A stretch of DNA of 42,891 nucleotides, taken from Candidatus Omnitrophota bacterium (GTDB taxonomy: Bacteria > Omnitrophota > Gorgyraeia > Aquiviventales > Aquiviventaceae). A model generated the notes under the pieces. The model did no database searches. It was not told where the DNA came from and saw nothing but the letters and a program-made list of their open reading frames with translations. The stretch covers positions 1 through 42,891 of the forward strand of contig JAHFGX010000008.1 of NCBI GenBank assembly GCA_023247215.1, in the 5' to 3' direction. This document shows, piece after piece, positions 8,418 to 16,884 of this stretch. How positions within the stretch are numbered: the stretch's first letter is position 1; each line of letters starts with the position of its first letter. The translations under genes were made by a program, and so were the position numbers.

Positions 8418-8903
8418 TCACGTCAATCGCTTGAGGTGCTTGCGGATCTGCCGGCTGTAGGCCGGATCCCCTAACCACCGGGTGTTGGTCAGGACGAGCG
8501 CGCGGGACCCGGCCTGCGCCGCGCCGGCGAGGGCCACGACGCATTCCAAGTCCACCTGGTACGCCTTGGAGAGGGTGCGGCGCACCCGCGCAGCCGCCAT
8601 GAGCACGGCGTGCGATGCCGCATAAATATCCAGGGGCACCTGGATCGCGTCCTTCAGCGCCCGGCGAAACGCCGTGGAGCGGCGGGAGGCCTGCGCCTGG
8701 ATGACGCGCGCGAACACCTGGGCATCACGGGACGCCAGCTGAAGGCACTGGCGGCGAAGGCGGCGGATGAAGAGCCGGCTGCGGGGCTCGCTGGAGAGTT
8801 TTTCAAGCAGCGCCGCCGCCAAAGCGCATCCCACGGCCACCGCGCTGCCACCGCCGTACCAGGAGCCGCGCTGGGCAATTGCATCAAGAGGCAACGAGTT
8901 CAC
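8418..8903 (-). CDS. fchA: FchA-like methenyl-THF cyclohydrolase / cyclodeaminase-family protein
   Basis: A 161-residue, mostly helical protein of the formiminotransferase-cyclodeaminase C-domain/FchA family. The glycine-rich N-terminal signature appears as RGSWYGGGSAVAVGCALAAALLEKL in two pieces (12-22 and 23-36). A helix with KDAIQVPLDIYAAS (84-97) is also family-like. It is shorter than typical members of about 200 residues. The probable role is hydrolysis of methenyl-THF to 10-formyl-THF, the step that the neighbouring FolD seems to have lost. It is the first gene of the one-carbon operon. GTG 8903 is preceded by AAGGA at nine bases. Confidence 0.75.
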   Translation of the reverse strand: MNSLPLDAIAQRGSWYGGGSAVAVGCALAAALLEKLSSEPRSRLFIRRLRRQCLQLASRDAQVFARVIQAQASRRSTAFRRALKDAIQVPLDIYAASHAVLMAAARVRRTLSKAYQVDLECVVALAGAAQAGSRALVLTNTRWLGDPAYSRQIRKHLKRLT

Positions 8904-8949
8904 GCGTGAAGTTCCTTACCGTCTGACCGTCGGAAAATGATGACGGATT

Positions 8950-8978
8950 ATTATATGTGAAAATATTCACAGATTCAA
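8950..8978 (-). promoter_or_regulatory. Sigma-70-type promoter of the one-carbon/glycine cleavage operon
   Basis: On the minus strand TTGAAT (8978-8973) and a perfect TATAAT (8955-8950) are separated by exactly 17 bases. The predicted transcription start is near 8943, giving a leader of about 40 bases before the fchA GTG at 8903. This short AT-rich island stands out in the GC-rich window and lies in the longest intergenic gap. All genes from fchA to the left edge follow with small gaps or overlaps, so the promoter probably drives them all. Confidence 0.75.
8956..8971. promoter_or_regulatory. CRP/FNR-like operator (TGTGA-N6-TCACA) inside the promoter spacer
   Basis: The 16-bp dyad TGTGAATATTTTCACA (minus-strand reading) fills 16 of the 17 spacer bases between -35 and -10. 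Its half-sites match the TGTGA-N6-TCACA consensus of the CRP/FNR superfamily, and the arms extend to 6 bp (TGTGAA/TTCACA). A protein bound here, centred near -20, would block RNA polymerase, so repression is the likely outcome. No regulator gene is in the window. Confidence 0.6.
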
Positions 8979-9006
8979 CTTGCTCGGGGCCCGGCTCACC
9001 GAAAGA

Positions 9007-9408
9007 CTACCAGCCCCCGACGGATGCGACGGCGTCGAAGGCGCCGCGGATCAGTGTGATCGCCGGGGAGCCGGCCGGACGCCGCTCAACCGCCACCACA
9101 TCGAATCTGATGGGCCCGGTCCAGGCGGGGCGGCGCTGCTCCAGATACCGGAACGCCGCGCGGCTGAGCGCGGTCTGCTTGCGGGACCGGAGCGAGGCTT
9201 CCGGCGCGCCATAGACGCTGTCCGCGGCCATGGAGCGGACTTCCACAAAGCAGAGCGCGGATCCTTCCTGAGCCACGGCATCCAGCTCCCCTACCCGGTA
9301 GCGGACGTTGGTGGCTTCAATCACGTAGCCGCGGCTGCGCAGATACGCCCAGGCGAGCTGCTCGGCGTGCCGGCCCCGCTGCTGCCGGAGCCGATCATGA
9401 GAGCCCAT
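9007..9408 (-). CDS. yraN: YraN / UPF0102 family nuclease-like protein
   Basis: A 133-residue member of the UPF0102 family with a restriction-endonuclease-like fold. It begins MGSHDRLRQQRGRHAEQLAW, where the RGxxAE segment is typical. GELDAVAQEG and CFVEVRSM supply the Asp and the Glu-x-Arg of the putative catalytic site. Cellular function is unclear in most bacteria. It follows rnhB with a 2-base gap, a pairing seen widely. ATG 9408 is preceded by GGAGGGG. It is the last gene before the one-carbon promoter. Confidence 0.9.
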   Translation of the reverse strand: MGSHDRLRQQRGRHAEQLAWAYLRSRGYVIEATNVRYRVGELDAVAQEGSALCFVEVRSMAADSVYGAPEASLRSRKQTALSRAAFRYLEQRRPAWTGPIRFDVVAVERRPAGSPAITLIRGAFDAVASVGGW

Positions 9409-9410
9409 CC

Positions 9411-10088
9411 CTACCCCTCCCGCGGCCACTGTGCGACCGGGGCGAAGCTCAGGCGATGCAGCGCGGACGGACCGTGGGCTCGAAGCGCCTGGAGATGTCC
9501 CTCCGTGCCATAACCGACATGACGCTGGAATCCATAGGCGGGAAACAGGCGATGGTAAAACTGCATCAAGGAGTCGCGCAGCACCTTGGCGACAATGGAG
9601 GCGCAGGCGATCGCCGGACTGCGCTGGTCGCCTCGGACGATGGTCCAACAGGGCGGAGCCACTGGCGGGGCTTGCAGGCCGTCCACCAACACGAGCGCCG
9701 GCACCCGTTCCAGGCCATTCACGGCCTGTGCCATGGCGGCGAGGGTGGCCAGGCCGATATGGCCGGCGTCAATCTCCGTGGCGGGCATGATCCCGACGCC
9801 GACGACGGCGTGCTGGAGAATGGCGTGATAGGCGCATGCGCGTTGGCGCGGCGTCAAGCGCTTGGAGTCGTCCACGCGGACGCCAAAACGCCACCACCCG
9901 CCGGCCCGCGCCGAACGATCCCGGCGAGCCGGCGAGGGCAGGATGACCGCCGCCGCAACCACCGGCCCGGCCCACGGCCCGCGCCCGGCTTCATCCACGC
10001 CGGCAATCTCATGCCGCGGGATGCCGCGCGCCGCCGCGTGCGATTCGGGCGGGCCGCTGAACTCAAGCGGAAGTGAGTTGTCCCGCAC
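9411..10088 (-). CDS. rnhB: Ribonuclease HII
   Basis: A 225-residue RNase HII that removes ribonucleotides and RNA primers from DNA. IAGVDEAGRGPWAGPVV (28-44) carries the first acidic pair (D32, E33). VDDSKRLTPRQR, LVDGLQAP and RGDQRSPAIACASIVAKVLRD carry the remaining conserved acids and substrate-binding segments. The start used is GTG 10088, which overlaps the end of rplS by 26 bases. The first 25 residues are outside the conserved fold, so the true start is uncertain. Confidence 0.95.
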   Translation of the reverse strand: MRDNSLPLEFSGPPESHAAARGIPRHEIAGVDEAGRGPWAGPVVAAAVILPSPARRDRSARAGGWWRFGVRVDDSKRLTPRQRACAYHAILQHAVVGVGIMPATEIDAGHIGLATLAAMAQAVNGLERVPALVLVDGLQAPPVAPPCWTIVRGDQRSPAIACASIVAKVLRDSLMQFYHRLFPAYGFQRHVGYGTEGHLQALRAHGPSALHRLSFAPVAQWPREG

Positions 10089-10508
10089 CTGTGGCGGCGG
10101 AGGACTGCTCGCCGCTGGGCTGGGAGGAAGAGGAGCCAGCGCCGCCCTCTTTTGACGCAGCCGGTTTCACGGAGTCACCCGCCGACGCAATGCGGGTTTT
10201 GCCGACTTTGCTCCGAAGGAAATAGAGACGCGCGCGTTTCACCTTGCCCCGGCGCACCACATCAATCCGCTCCAACACCGGCGCATGCACCGGAAAGACG
10301 CGCTCCACACCTTCGCCGTACGTGACCCGCCGCACGGTAATCGTTTCGGTGAGGCCGGAACCGCGGCGGCGGATGATGAGGCCCTCAAACGGGCTTAACC
10401 GCACCCGGTCCTGCTCTTGAATGCGGCACCAGACCTTGACCTGATCACCCGGCTGGCACTCCGGCACCGTCTTGAGCTGAGCGTGTGTGACATGTTCTTT
10501 CCACCCGA

Positions 10509-10512
<4 letters not shown>
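10063..10512 (-). CDS. rplS: 50S ribosomal protein L19 with C-terminal extension
   Basis: The core (residues 1-110) is a standard L19, with FEGLIIRRRGSGLTETITVR in the middle and RRGKVKRARLYFLR near its end. L19 sits at the 30S-50S interface. Residues 111-149 form an added Ser/Gly/Ala-rich tail of about 39 residues that normal L19 proteins of about 115 residues lack. The tail overlaps the proposed rnhB start. The ATG overlaps the trmD stop as ATGA. Confidence 0.96.
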
Positions 10513-11234
<722 letters not shown>

Positions 11235-11263
11235 CGCGCAGGCCCCCGGTGACTCCAACGCGC

Positions 11264-11518
11264 TCACGCGGTCTTGACGGAAACTTTTCGGAACCGCTTC
11301 AAGACGCGCCGCACGGATTCGGAGACTTTCGCCCCTGAGGAGAGCCAATAGACTAGGCGCGATTCATCCAGCGCAAACGCCGGCGGCTCCGTCTTCGGGT
11401 TGTAGGTCCCGACGACTTCCAGCACGCAGCTCGATTGCGCCCGGCTCCGCTCCGTGGCGACAATCCTGAAGTGCGGCGTCTTCTTGGTGCCGCGCCGCTG
11501 AAACCGAATGACCACCAT
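11264..11518 (-). CDS. rpsP: 30S ribosomal protein S16
   Basis: An 84-residue S16. MVVIRFQRRGTKKTPHFRIV and EVVGTYNPKTEPP are diagnostic for the family. The ATG at 11518 lies 5 bases past the murA stop; AGGAG 11 bases upstream overlaps the end of murA. The 29-base gap to trmD holds no gene: neither the KH-domain gene nor rimM that often follow rpsP is here. Confidence 0.96.
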   Translation of the reverse strand: MVVIRFQRRGTKKTPHFRIVATERSRAQSSCVLEVVGTYNPKTEPPAFALDESRLVYWLSSGAKVSESVRRVLKRFRKVSVKTA

Positions 11519-11523
11519 TTGTG

Positions 11524-12789
11524 TTAGGAACTCCTTTCTCGAGTCAGCCGGGCCCCCAACGAGACCAGCTTCTGTTCCAAATGCGCGTAGCCGCGATCGA
11601 GATGCTCGATGCCGAACACTTCGGTACAGTTCTCCGCGACCAATCCTGCCAACACCAGCGCCGCCGCGGCCCGCAGGTCTGACGCGTTGACCGGCGCCCC
11701 GCTCAACCGCTCCACGCCTTTCACGATGGCGCTGGGACCCTCGCGGCTGATCTGGGCTCCCATCCGCTTGAGCTCCGGCACGTGCATGAACCGTTCCGGG
11801 TAAATTTTTTCCGTCATCAAGCTGACCCCGCGGCTCACGGACATCAGCGCCGTCATGGGCGCTTGCAAGTCCGTGGGAAAGCCGGGAAACGGCAGCGTGG
11901 TGACCTCCACCCCTTTCAATTCTCGGGTGGAGCGCACGCGCAATCCGCCATCTTCCTGCTCGATGGTGACGCACGCTTCAATCAGCTTGTCCACCACCGC
12001 GCGCAGGTGGTCCTCGCGAGCCCCGCGCACCAGGACGTCCCCACCCAGCATCGCCGTCGCCATCAACAGGGTGCCGGCTTCGATCCGGTCCGCGATCACG
12101 CGGTATCGAGCCCCGCGAAGGCGGCTCACCCCCTCCACATGCATGATCGAAGTGCCGTGGCCGACGATCTTCGCCCCCATGGCGATGAGAAAATTCGCCA
12201 AGTCCACCACCTCGGGCTCGCAGGCGGCCTGCTCGATAATCGTCACGCCTTCCGCCAAGGTGGCGACCATCATCACGTTCGCGGTCGCCAACACCGAGGA
12301 GCCGGATGGCCCGGCCACATGCGCGGTGTTCCCGCAGAGCCGCTCGGCCCGCGCGACAATGTCGCCGTGGTCCATGACAATCTCGGCGCCAAGCGCCTGC
12401 AGCCCCTTCAGATGAAGATCAATCGGCCGGAGGCCGATGACGCATCCGCCAGGCAGCGGCACCCGGGCGCGGCCCTGCTTGGCCAACAGCGGACCGAGGA
12501 CGCAGACCGAGGCGCGCATGAGGCTGACCAACTCGTACGGCGCCGTCCACCCGGTATAGCCGCCGGGCCGGAGGACCAGGGTGTCGCCGTTCCAAAAACA
12601 TTCCACGCCCAACACCCGCAGGATGTTGAGCATGCTTTCCACGTCGGTCACCCGCGGGACGCCGTCTAACAGCGACTCCTCCTCGGTGAGGAGGCAGGCC
12701 GCCATGATGGGCAGGGCGGCATTCTTGGCCCCGCCGACCTCGACCGTGCCGCGCAGCGGGCCGCTGCGCTCGACTAAGAACCTATCCAT
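11524..12789 (-). CDS. murA: UDP-N-acetylglucosamine 1-carboxyvinyltransferase
   Basis: A 421-residue EPSP-synthase-fold enzyme making the first committed peptidoglycan precursor from UDP-GlcNAc and PEP. K22 and N23 (VGGAKNAALP) and the catalytic C116 (LPGGCVIGLRPID) are present; the cysteine predicts a fosfomycin-sensitive type. Length is typical. It stands between prmC (7-base gap) and rpsP (5-base gap). Confidence 0.97.
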   Translation of the reverse strand: MDRFLVERSGPLRGTVEVGGAKNAALPIMAACLLTEEESLLDGVPRVTDVESMLNILRVLGVECFWNGDTLVLRPGGYTGWTAPYELVSLMRASVCVLGPLLAKQGRARVPLPGGCVIGLRPIDLHLKGLQALGAEIVMDHGDIVARAERLCGNTAHVAGPSGSSVLATANVMMVATLAEGVTIIEQAACEPEVVDLANFLIAMGAKIVGHGTSIMHVEGVSRLRGARYRVIADRIEAGTLLMATAMLGGDVLVRGAREDHLRAVVDKLIEACVTIEQEDGGLRVRSTRELKGVEVTTLPFPGFPTDLQAPMTALMSVSRGVSLMTEKIYPERFMHVPELKRMGAQISREGPSAIVKGVERLSGAPVNASDLRAAAALVLAGLVAENCTEVFGIEHLDRGYAHLEQKLVSLGARLTRERSS

Positions 12790-12796
12790 TTATCCA

Positions 12797-13678
12797 TTAT
12801 GAAAGAGCGGCGCGAACCACCCACACTCCTCGAGGCCGCCCGGCCAAGTCGCGGATCACCTCAGCGCGCGACACCCACGGAGCCGCCTGGGCCTCCGCCT
12901 GCAGCACCGCGGCTTGCGGTTCAGCGCATTCCAGGCACACTACCCCACCCGGCGCCAGCAACCGCGGCGCATGCGCCAACAATCGCCGGTGGAGCGCCAT
13001 GCCGTCAGGCCCTCCGTCTAAGCTGAGCCGGGGATCCCCGGTCGTCAACACGCCTCGCGGGGTGAGCTCGCCCGAGGGAACGTACGGCGGGTTGGAAATC
13101 AGTAACGCCACAGGCCCCCTGAGCGCCTCCGTGGCATCCGCCTGGACCAGGCACACCCGGTCATCCACCCCATGCCAGACGGTGTTGGCAGCGGCGATCT
13201 GAAGGGCTTCCCATGATAGCTCAATTGCGACGACCAGACAAGCCGGAACCCCTTTGGCAAGGCTGATGGCAATGGCACCGCTGCCGGCTCCCACCTCGAT
13301 CACCTGGCACGCTTCCCCGCTGCGGCTGACGACGCCGCGCACGTGGGCCACGGCCCGTTCGACCAGCGCCTCGGTTTCCGGCCGCGGGACAAAAACGCCA
13401 GGGGCCACGCAAAGGCGGTGACCGAAAAACTCCGTCGCGCCCAACACATACTGCAACGGCTCTCCGCTCGCGCGCCGGCCCACCCAGGCGTCCAGCTGGG
13501 ATGCCTCCTCCGGCGCCAGCGCGCCCTCATCCAGATACAGCTCGGTCCGGCTGCAGCCGAGCAACGCCGCCAGCATCCACTCCGCCTCGGCCAGCGGCGA
13601 GCCGACGCCGGCCTCGCGCAGCCGGGCCGCCACGCACGCGGCCGCCGCCCGGTTCGTCGTCCCGGTGATGACGCTCAT
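12797..13678 (-). CDS. prmC: Release factor glutamine methyltransferase
   Basis: A 293-residue AdoMet methyltransferase that methylates the GGQ glutamine of release factors. [11 protein letters not shown] (96-106), [14 protein letters not shown] (126-139) and NPPY (196-199) are the substrate, AdoMet and catalytic signatures. Its start overlaps the stop of prfA, which encodes its substrate, as ATGA. This gene pairing is near-universal and supports the assignment. Confidence 0.96.
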   Translation of the reverse strand: MSVITGTTNRAAAACVAARLREAGVGSPLAEAEWMLAALLGCSRTELYLDEGALAPEEASQLDAWVGRRASGEPLQYVLGATEFFGHRLCVAPGVFVPRPETEALVERAVAHVRGVVSRSGEACQVIEVGAGSGAIAISLAKGVPACLVVAIELSWEALQIAAANTVWHGVDDRVCLVQADATEALRGPVALLISNPPYVPSGELTPRGVLTTGDPRLSLDGGPDGMALHRRLLAHAPRLLAPGGVVCLECAEPQAAVLQAEAQAAPWVSRAEVIRDLAGRPRGVWVVRAALS

Positions 13679-14763
13679 GCCGGAGAGATGGAATTGGCGC
13701 GCTGGGCGGTCTCGAGCGCATCGATCAGCTCGGTCAACTCGCCGTCGAAGATCGCGTCAAATTTGTGCAGGGTCAGCCCGATACGGTGGTCCGTCACCCG
13801 GCGGTCCGGGAAGTTATACGTCCGGATCTTTTCGCTGCGCTCCGCCCCCTTCACTTGCTGGCGGCGCGTGGAGGCCAACTGCGCTTCCTTCGACTGCTGC
13901 AGCTGGGCCAGCAGCCGCGCCCGGAGCACGCGCATCGCTTTTTCTTTGTTGCGCAATTGGCTGCGCTCGTCCTGGCAGGTGACCATGAGGCCGGTGGGCA
14001 GGTGCCGAATCCGGACCGCTGAATCCGTCGTATTCACGGACTGCCCGCCCGGTCCGGAGGAGCGGAAGACGTCAATCTGCAAATCCTTGGCCGGGATCGG
14101 GGGGAGCTCCACCTCTTCCGGCTCCGGCATGACCGCCACCGTCACGGTGGACGTGTGGATGCGGCCTTGCGCCTCGGTGGCCGGCACGCGCTGGACGCGG
14201 TGGACGCCGCTTTCGAATTGGAACCGCTGATGCGCGCCCGGACCTTTGACGGAGAGCACCAGCTCCTTCAACCCCCCAGCGTCGGTCGGATGGCTCTCCA
14301 TCACTTCCACCGACAAACCGCAGCGGGCCGCGTACTTGCTGTACATCCGGTACAGGTCGCCGACAAACAAACCGGCTTCCAGCCCGCCGGTGCCGGCCCG
14401 AATCTCAACCATGATCGGATGATCCGGCAAGCCGTGCTGCTCGTCCCACCAGGCCTGCAGGTCCGCGAGCAGGTCCGCTTGCTGCTGGCGCAGCGAGAGC
14501 ACTTCGGTTTTCGCCATCTCGCGCAGCTCCGGCTCGCCCTGCGCGCGCACGAGCTGCTCGGCCTCCTGGACCTCCCGGTCGATGCGCTGGTAGGAGCGGA
14601 ACGCCAAGACGGGCCGCCTCAACTGCGCGAGTTCCTTCGAGAGCTCCTGGTAGGCTTTCGAATCCGCCTGGGCCGCCTGCCGGACCAATTGTTCTTCGAC
14701 CTCGGCGTATCGGCGGTCACAGCTCGCCAGCCGGGCGAAGAGCTCTTCGTGCGCGGACGCCAT
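13675..14763 (-). CDS. prfA: Peptide chain release factor 1
   Basis: A 362-residue class I release factor. The PAT tripeptide at 194-196 (RVPATEAQG) identifies RF1, which reads UAA and UAG, rather than RF2. The catalytic GGQ is at 239-241 in [17 protein letters not shown]. It lies 9 bases after rpmE and overlaps prmC. No frameshift site is present or expected for RF1. Confidence 0.97.
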   Translation of the reverse strand: MASAHEELFARLASCDRRYAEVEEQLVRQAAQADSKAYQELSKELAQLRRPVLAFRSYQRIDREVQEAEQLVRAQGEPELREMAKTEVLSLRQQQADLLADLQAWWDEQHGLPDHPIMVEIRAGTGGLEAGLFVGDLYRMYSKYAARCGLSVEVMESHPTDAGGLKELVLSVKGPGAHQRFQFESGVHRVQRVPATEAQGRIHTSTVTVAVMPEPEEVELPPIPAKDLQIDVFRSSGPGGQSVNTTDSAVRIRHLPTGLMVTCQDERSQLRNKEKAMRVLRARLLAQLQQSKEAQLASTRRQQVKGAERSEKIRTYNFPDRRVTDHRIGLTLHKFDAIFDGELTELIDALETAQRANSISPA

Positions 14764-14772
14764 GCCAGCGGG

Positions 14773-14988
14773 TTAGGTGGAGGATTTCGCCTGCTTACTG
14801 TACTTGCGCCGGAATTTCTCGACCCGCCCGGCCGTATCGAGCAGCTTCTGCTGGCCGGTGAACAGCGGATGGCAGGCAGCGCAGATCTCCACGTGCACCT
14901 TCGGCTGGGTGGACCGGGTGTGGTACACCGCCCCGCACGAGCACGTGATCGTGCACGAAACGTACTGGGGATGGATACCGTCTTTCAT
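14773..14988 (-). CDS. rpmE: 50S ribosomal protein L31, zinc-binding type
   Basis: A 71-residue L31. [15 protein letters not shown] and [19 protein letters not shown] carry the CxC and CxxC cysteines of the zinc-binding form. The start is ATG 14988 with GGAGG eight bases upstream; in-frame sequence before it is not L31-like. It lies between rho and prfA, a common neighbourhood. Confidence 0.97.
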   Translation of the reverse strand: MKDGIHPQYVSCTITCSCGAVYHTRSTQPKVHVEICAACHPLFTGQQKLLDTAGRVEKFRRKYSKQAKSST

Positions 14989-15019
14989 CAGCAAGCCTCC
15001 TGCTTCACGTTGCGCCGCG

Positions 15020-16312
15020 TCACGATTTTTTGGACATCGTCGCCAGAAATTCGGCATTGGACTTGGCCTTCGACAACCGGTCGATCAGCAGCTCCATGGC
15101 CTGCACCGAATCCATTTCGTGCAGCACCTTTCGGAGCAGCCAGATCCGCTGCAGCTCATCGGACGAAATCAGCAGCTCCTCCCGCCGTGTGTTGGAGCGG
15201 CGGATGTCAATGGCCGGGTAGATGCGCCGCTGGAACAGGTTGCGGTCCAGCGACAGTTCCATATTGCCGGTGCCTTTGAACTCTTCGAAGATCACGTCAT
15301 CCATCCGGGAGCCGGTGTCCACCAGGCAGGTCCCGATGATGGTGAGGCTGCCGCCTTCTTCGATGCCGCGCGCGGAGCCGAAGAACCGCTTCGGCTTATG
15401 CAGCGCGTTGGCGTCAATCCCGCCGGTCAGCACGCGGCCGCTGTGCGGCTCGACGGTATTATACGCGCGCGCCAAGCGGGTGATGCTGTCCAGCAGGATC
15501 ACCACGTCCTTGTTGTGCTCCACGAGGCGCTTGGCCTTTTCCAGGACGATCTCGGCCACCTGGACGTGGCGCTCGGCCGGCTCATCAAACGTGGAGGAGA
15601 TCACCTCGCCCTTGACCGACCGCTGCATGTCCGTCACCTCTTCCGGCCGCTCATCAATGAGCAACACGATCAGGGTGACGTCCGGCGAGTTCGTGGTGAT
15701 GGCATTGGCGATTTTCTGCAGCAGGACCGTTTTGCCGCTGTAGGGGGGCGCGACGATGAGGCCGCGCTGGCCCATGCCGATGGGGGTCAGCAAATCCATG
15801 ATGCGGGTGGAGACCTCGCTGGGCGTCGTCTCCAGCACCAACCGCCGGTTGGGATAGATTGGGGTGAGGTTGTCGAAGAGCACCTTGTCTTTGGCTTCGT
15901 CCGGATTTTCAAAATTCACCGCCTCGACCTTGAGCAGCGCGAAATAGCGCTCCCCTTCTTTCGGCGGGCGGACTTGGCCGCTGACGATGTCGCCGGTCCG
16001 CAGATCGAACTTGCGGATCTGCGACGGCGACACGTAGATGTCGTCGGGGCACGGCAGGTAGTTGTAGTTGGGAGACCGCAGGAACCCGAACCCATCGGGC
16101 AGGATTTCCAGCACCCCCTTGGCAAAAATCAGCCCTTCCCGTTCCGTCTGGGCCTGGAGGATCTTGAAGATCAGATCCTGCTTTTTCAGTCCCGACAGCC
16201 CGTTGACCCCCAGGTCCCGGGCCATCTTGTTGAGGTCCGAGATCTTCAGGTCCTTGAGGGACGCCAGGTCTAATCGCGTCGTCTGCCCTTGCGAGCCTGT
16301 AGCCGTGTCCAT
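15020..16312 (-). CDS. rho: Transcription termination factor Rho
   Basis: A 430-residue hexameric RNA helicase. An N-terminal SAP-like helical region (18-55) is followed by the cold-shock-type RNA-binding domain ([17 protein letters not shown], 71-87), the ATPase P-loop (188-195) and [14 protein letters not shown] (Walker-B/Q-loop region). In the P-loop the usual PKAGKT reads PYSGKT, so the Lys three residues before the invariant Lys is Tyr191. The start at ATG 16312 lies within coaE (43-base overlap). Rho suggests factor-dependent termination, in line with the lack of intrinsic terminators in the window. Confidence 0.96.
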   Translation of the reverse strand: MDTATGSQGQTTRLDLASLKDLKISDLNKMARDLGVNGLSGLKKQDLIFKILQAQTEREGLIFAKGVLEILPDGFGFLRSPNYNYLPCPDDIYVSPSQIRKFDLRTGDIVSGQVRPPKEGERYFALLKVEAVNFENPDEAKDKVLFDNLTPIYPNRRLVLETTPSEVSTRIMDLLTPIGMGQRGLIVAPPYSGKTVLLQKIANAITTNSPDVTLIVLLIDERPEEVTDMQRSVKGEVISSTFDEPAERHVQVAEIVLEKAKRLVEHNKDVVILLDSITRLARAYNTVEPHSGRVLTGGIDANALHKPKRFFGSARGIEEGGSLTIIGTCLVDTGSRMDDVIFEEFKGTGNMELSLDRNLFQRRIYPAIDIRRSNTRREELLISSDELQRIWLLRKVLHEMDSVQAMELLIDRLSKAKSNAEFLATMSKKS

Positions 16313-16884
16313 AACTGTCTCACCTGCCTCCGAGTCTGTGCCATGCCATCCGAATTATCCACCACATAATCGGCCAAGGCCACTTTGGCCGACAACGCCA
16401 GTTGCGCGGCCGTCCGGCGCGCAATCTCTTCCCGCGGCATCCCCCGTTGTTGCAAGCGCCGGCGACGGATCCGGTCCGGCGCCGTCACCACGACGACGAT
16501 GTCCACCAGCCGCTCAGCCCCGGCTTCGACCAAGAGCGGAAGCTCCACCACCGCCACCCGCACTCGGCCCGCCAGCCGGGCTTGCCGCAACCGGCGGCGG
16601 ATTTCCCGAAACACCGCCGGGTGCACGATCCGCTCCAGCGCCCGGCGGGCTCGAGGGCTCCGAAACACCCGCCGCGCCAAGGCCGCGCGATCCACCGCGC
16701 CATCGGCTTGCAGCACGCGCGCCCCGAACGCCGCGCGGATCTTGCGCCACGCCGCCCGCCGCGGCGCCATCACCTCGTGCGCCATGTGGTCCGCGTCCAT
16801 CACCAGCGCGCCCTGCCGTCCCAGCAGCTCGGCGACCGTGCTCTTGCCGGTGCCCAATCCGCCGGTGACCCCCACGATGATCAT
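16270..16884 (-). CDS. coaE: Dephospho-CoA kinase
   Basis: A 204-residue P-loop kinase for the last step of coenzyme A synthesis. [20 protein letters not shown] holds the Walker A motif and [10 protein letters not shown] the substrate aspartate. ERIVHPAVF and [11 protein letters not shown] are further family marks. The start at ATG 16884 overlaps the polA stop as ATGA. An earlier in-frame Met at 16908 would lie inside polA and adds non-conserved residues. Confidence 0.95.
   Translation of the reverse strand: MIIVGVTGGLGTGKSTVAELLGRQGALVMDADHMAHEVMAPRRAAWRKIRAAFGARVLQADGAVDRAALARRVFRSPRARRALERIVHPAVFREIRRRLRQARLAGRVRVAVVELPLLVEAGAERLVDIVVVVTAPDRIRRRRLQQRGMPREEIARRTAAQLALSAKVALADYVVDNSDGMAQTRRQVRQLWTRLQARKGRRRD

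Noticed and set aside
8981-9000. GC-rich GGGCCC dyad after yraN as an intrinsic terminator
   Set aside because: Only a 6-bp palindrome with mismatched flanks and no following U-run on either strand.
8904-9006. Glycine riboswitch or other leader RNA before the glycine cleavage operon
   Set aside because: The predicted leader is only about 40 bases and has no room for a glycine aptamer. The gap is explained by the promoter and operator.
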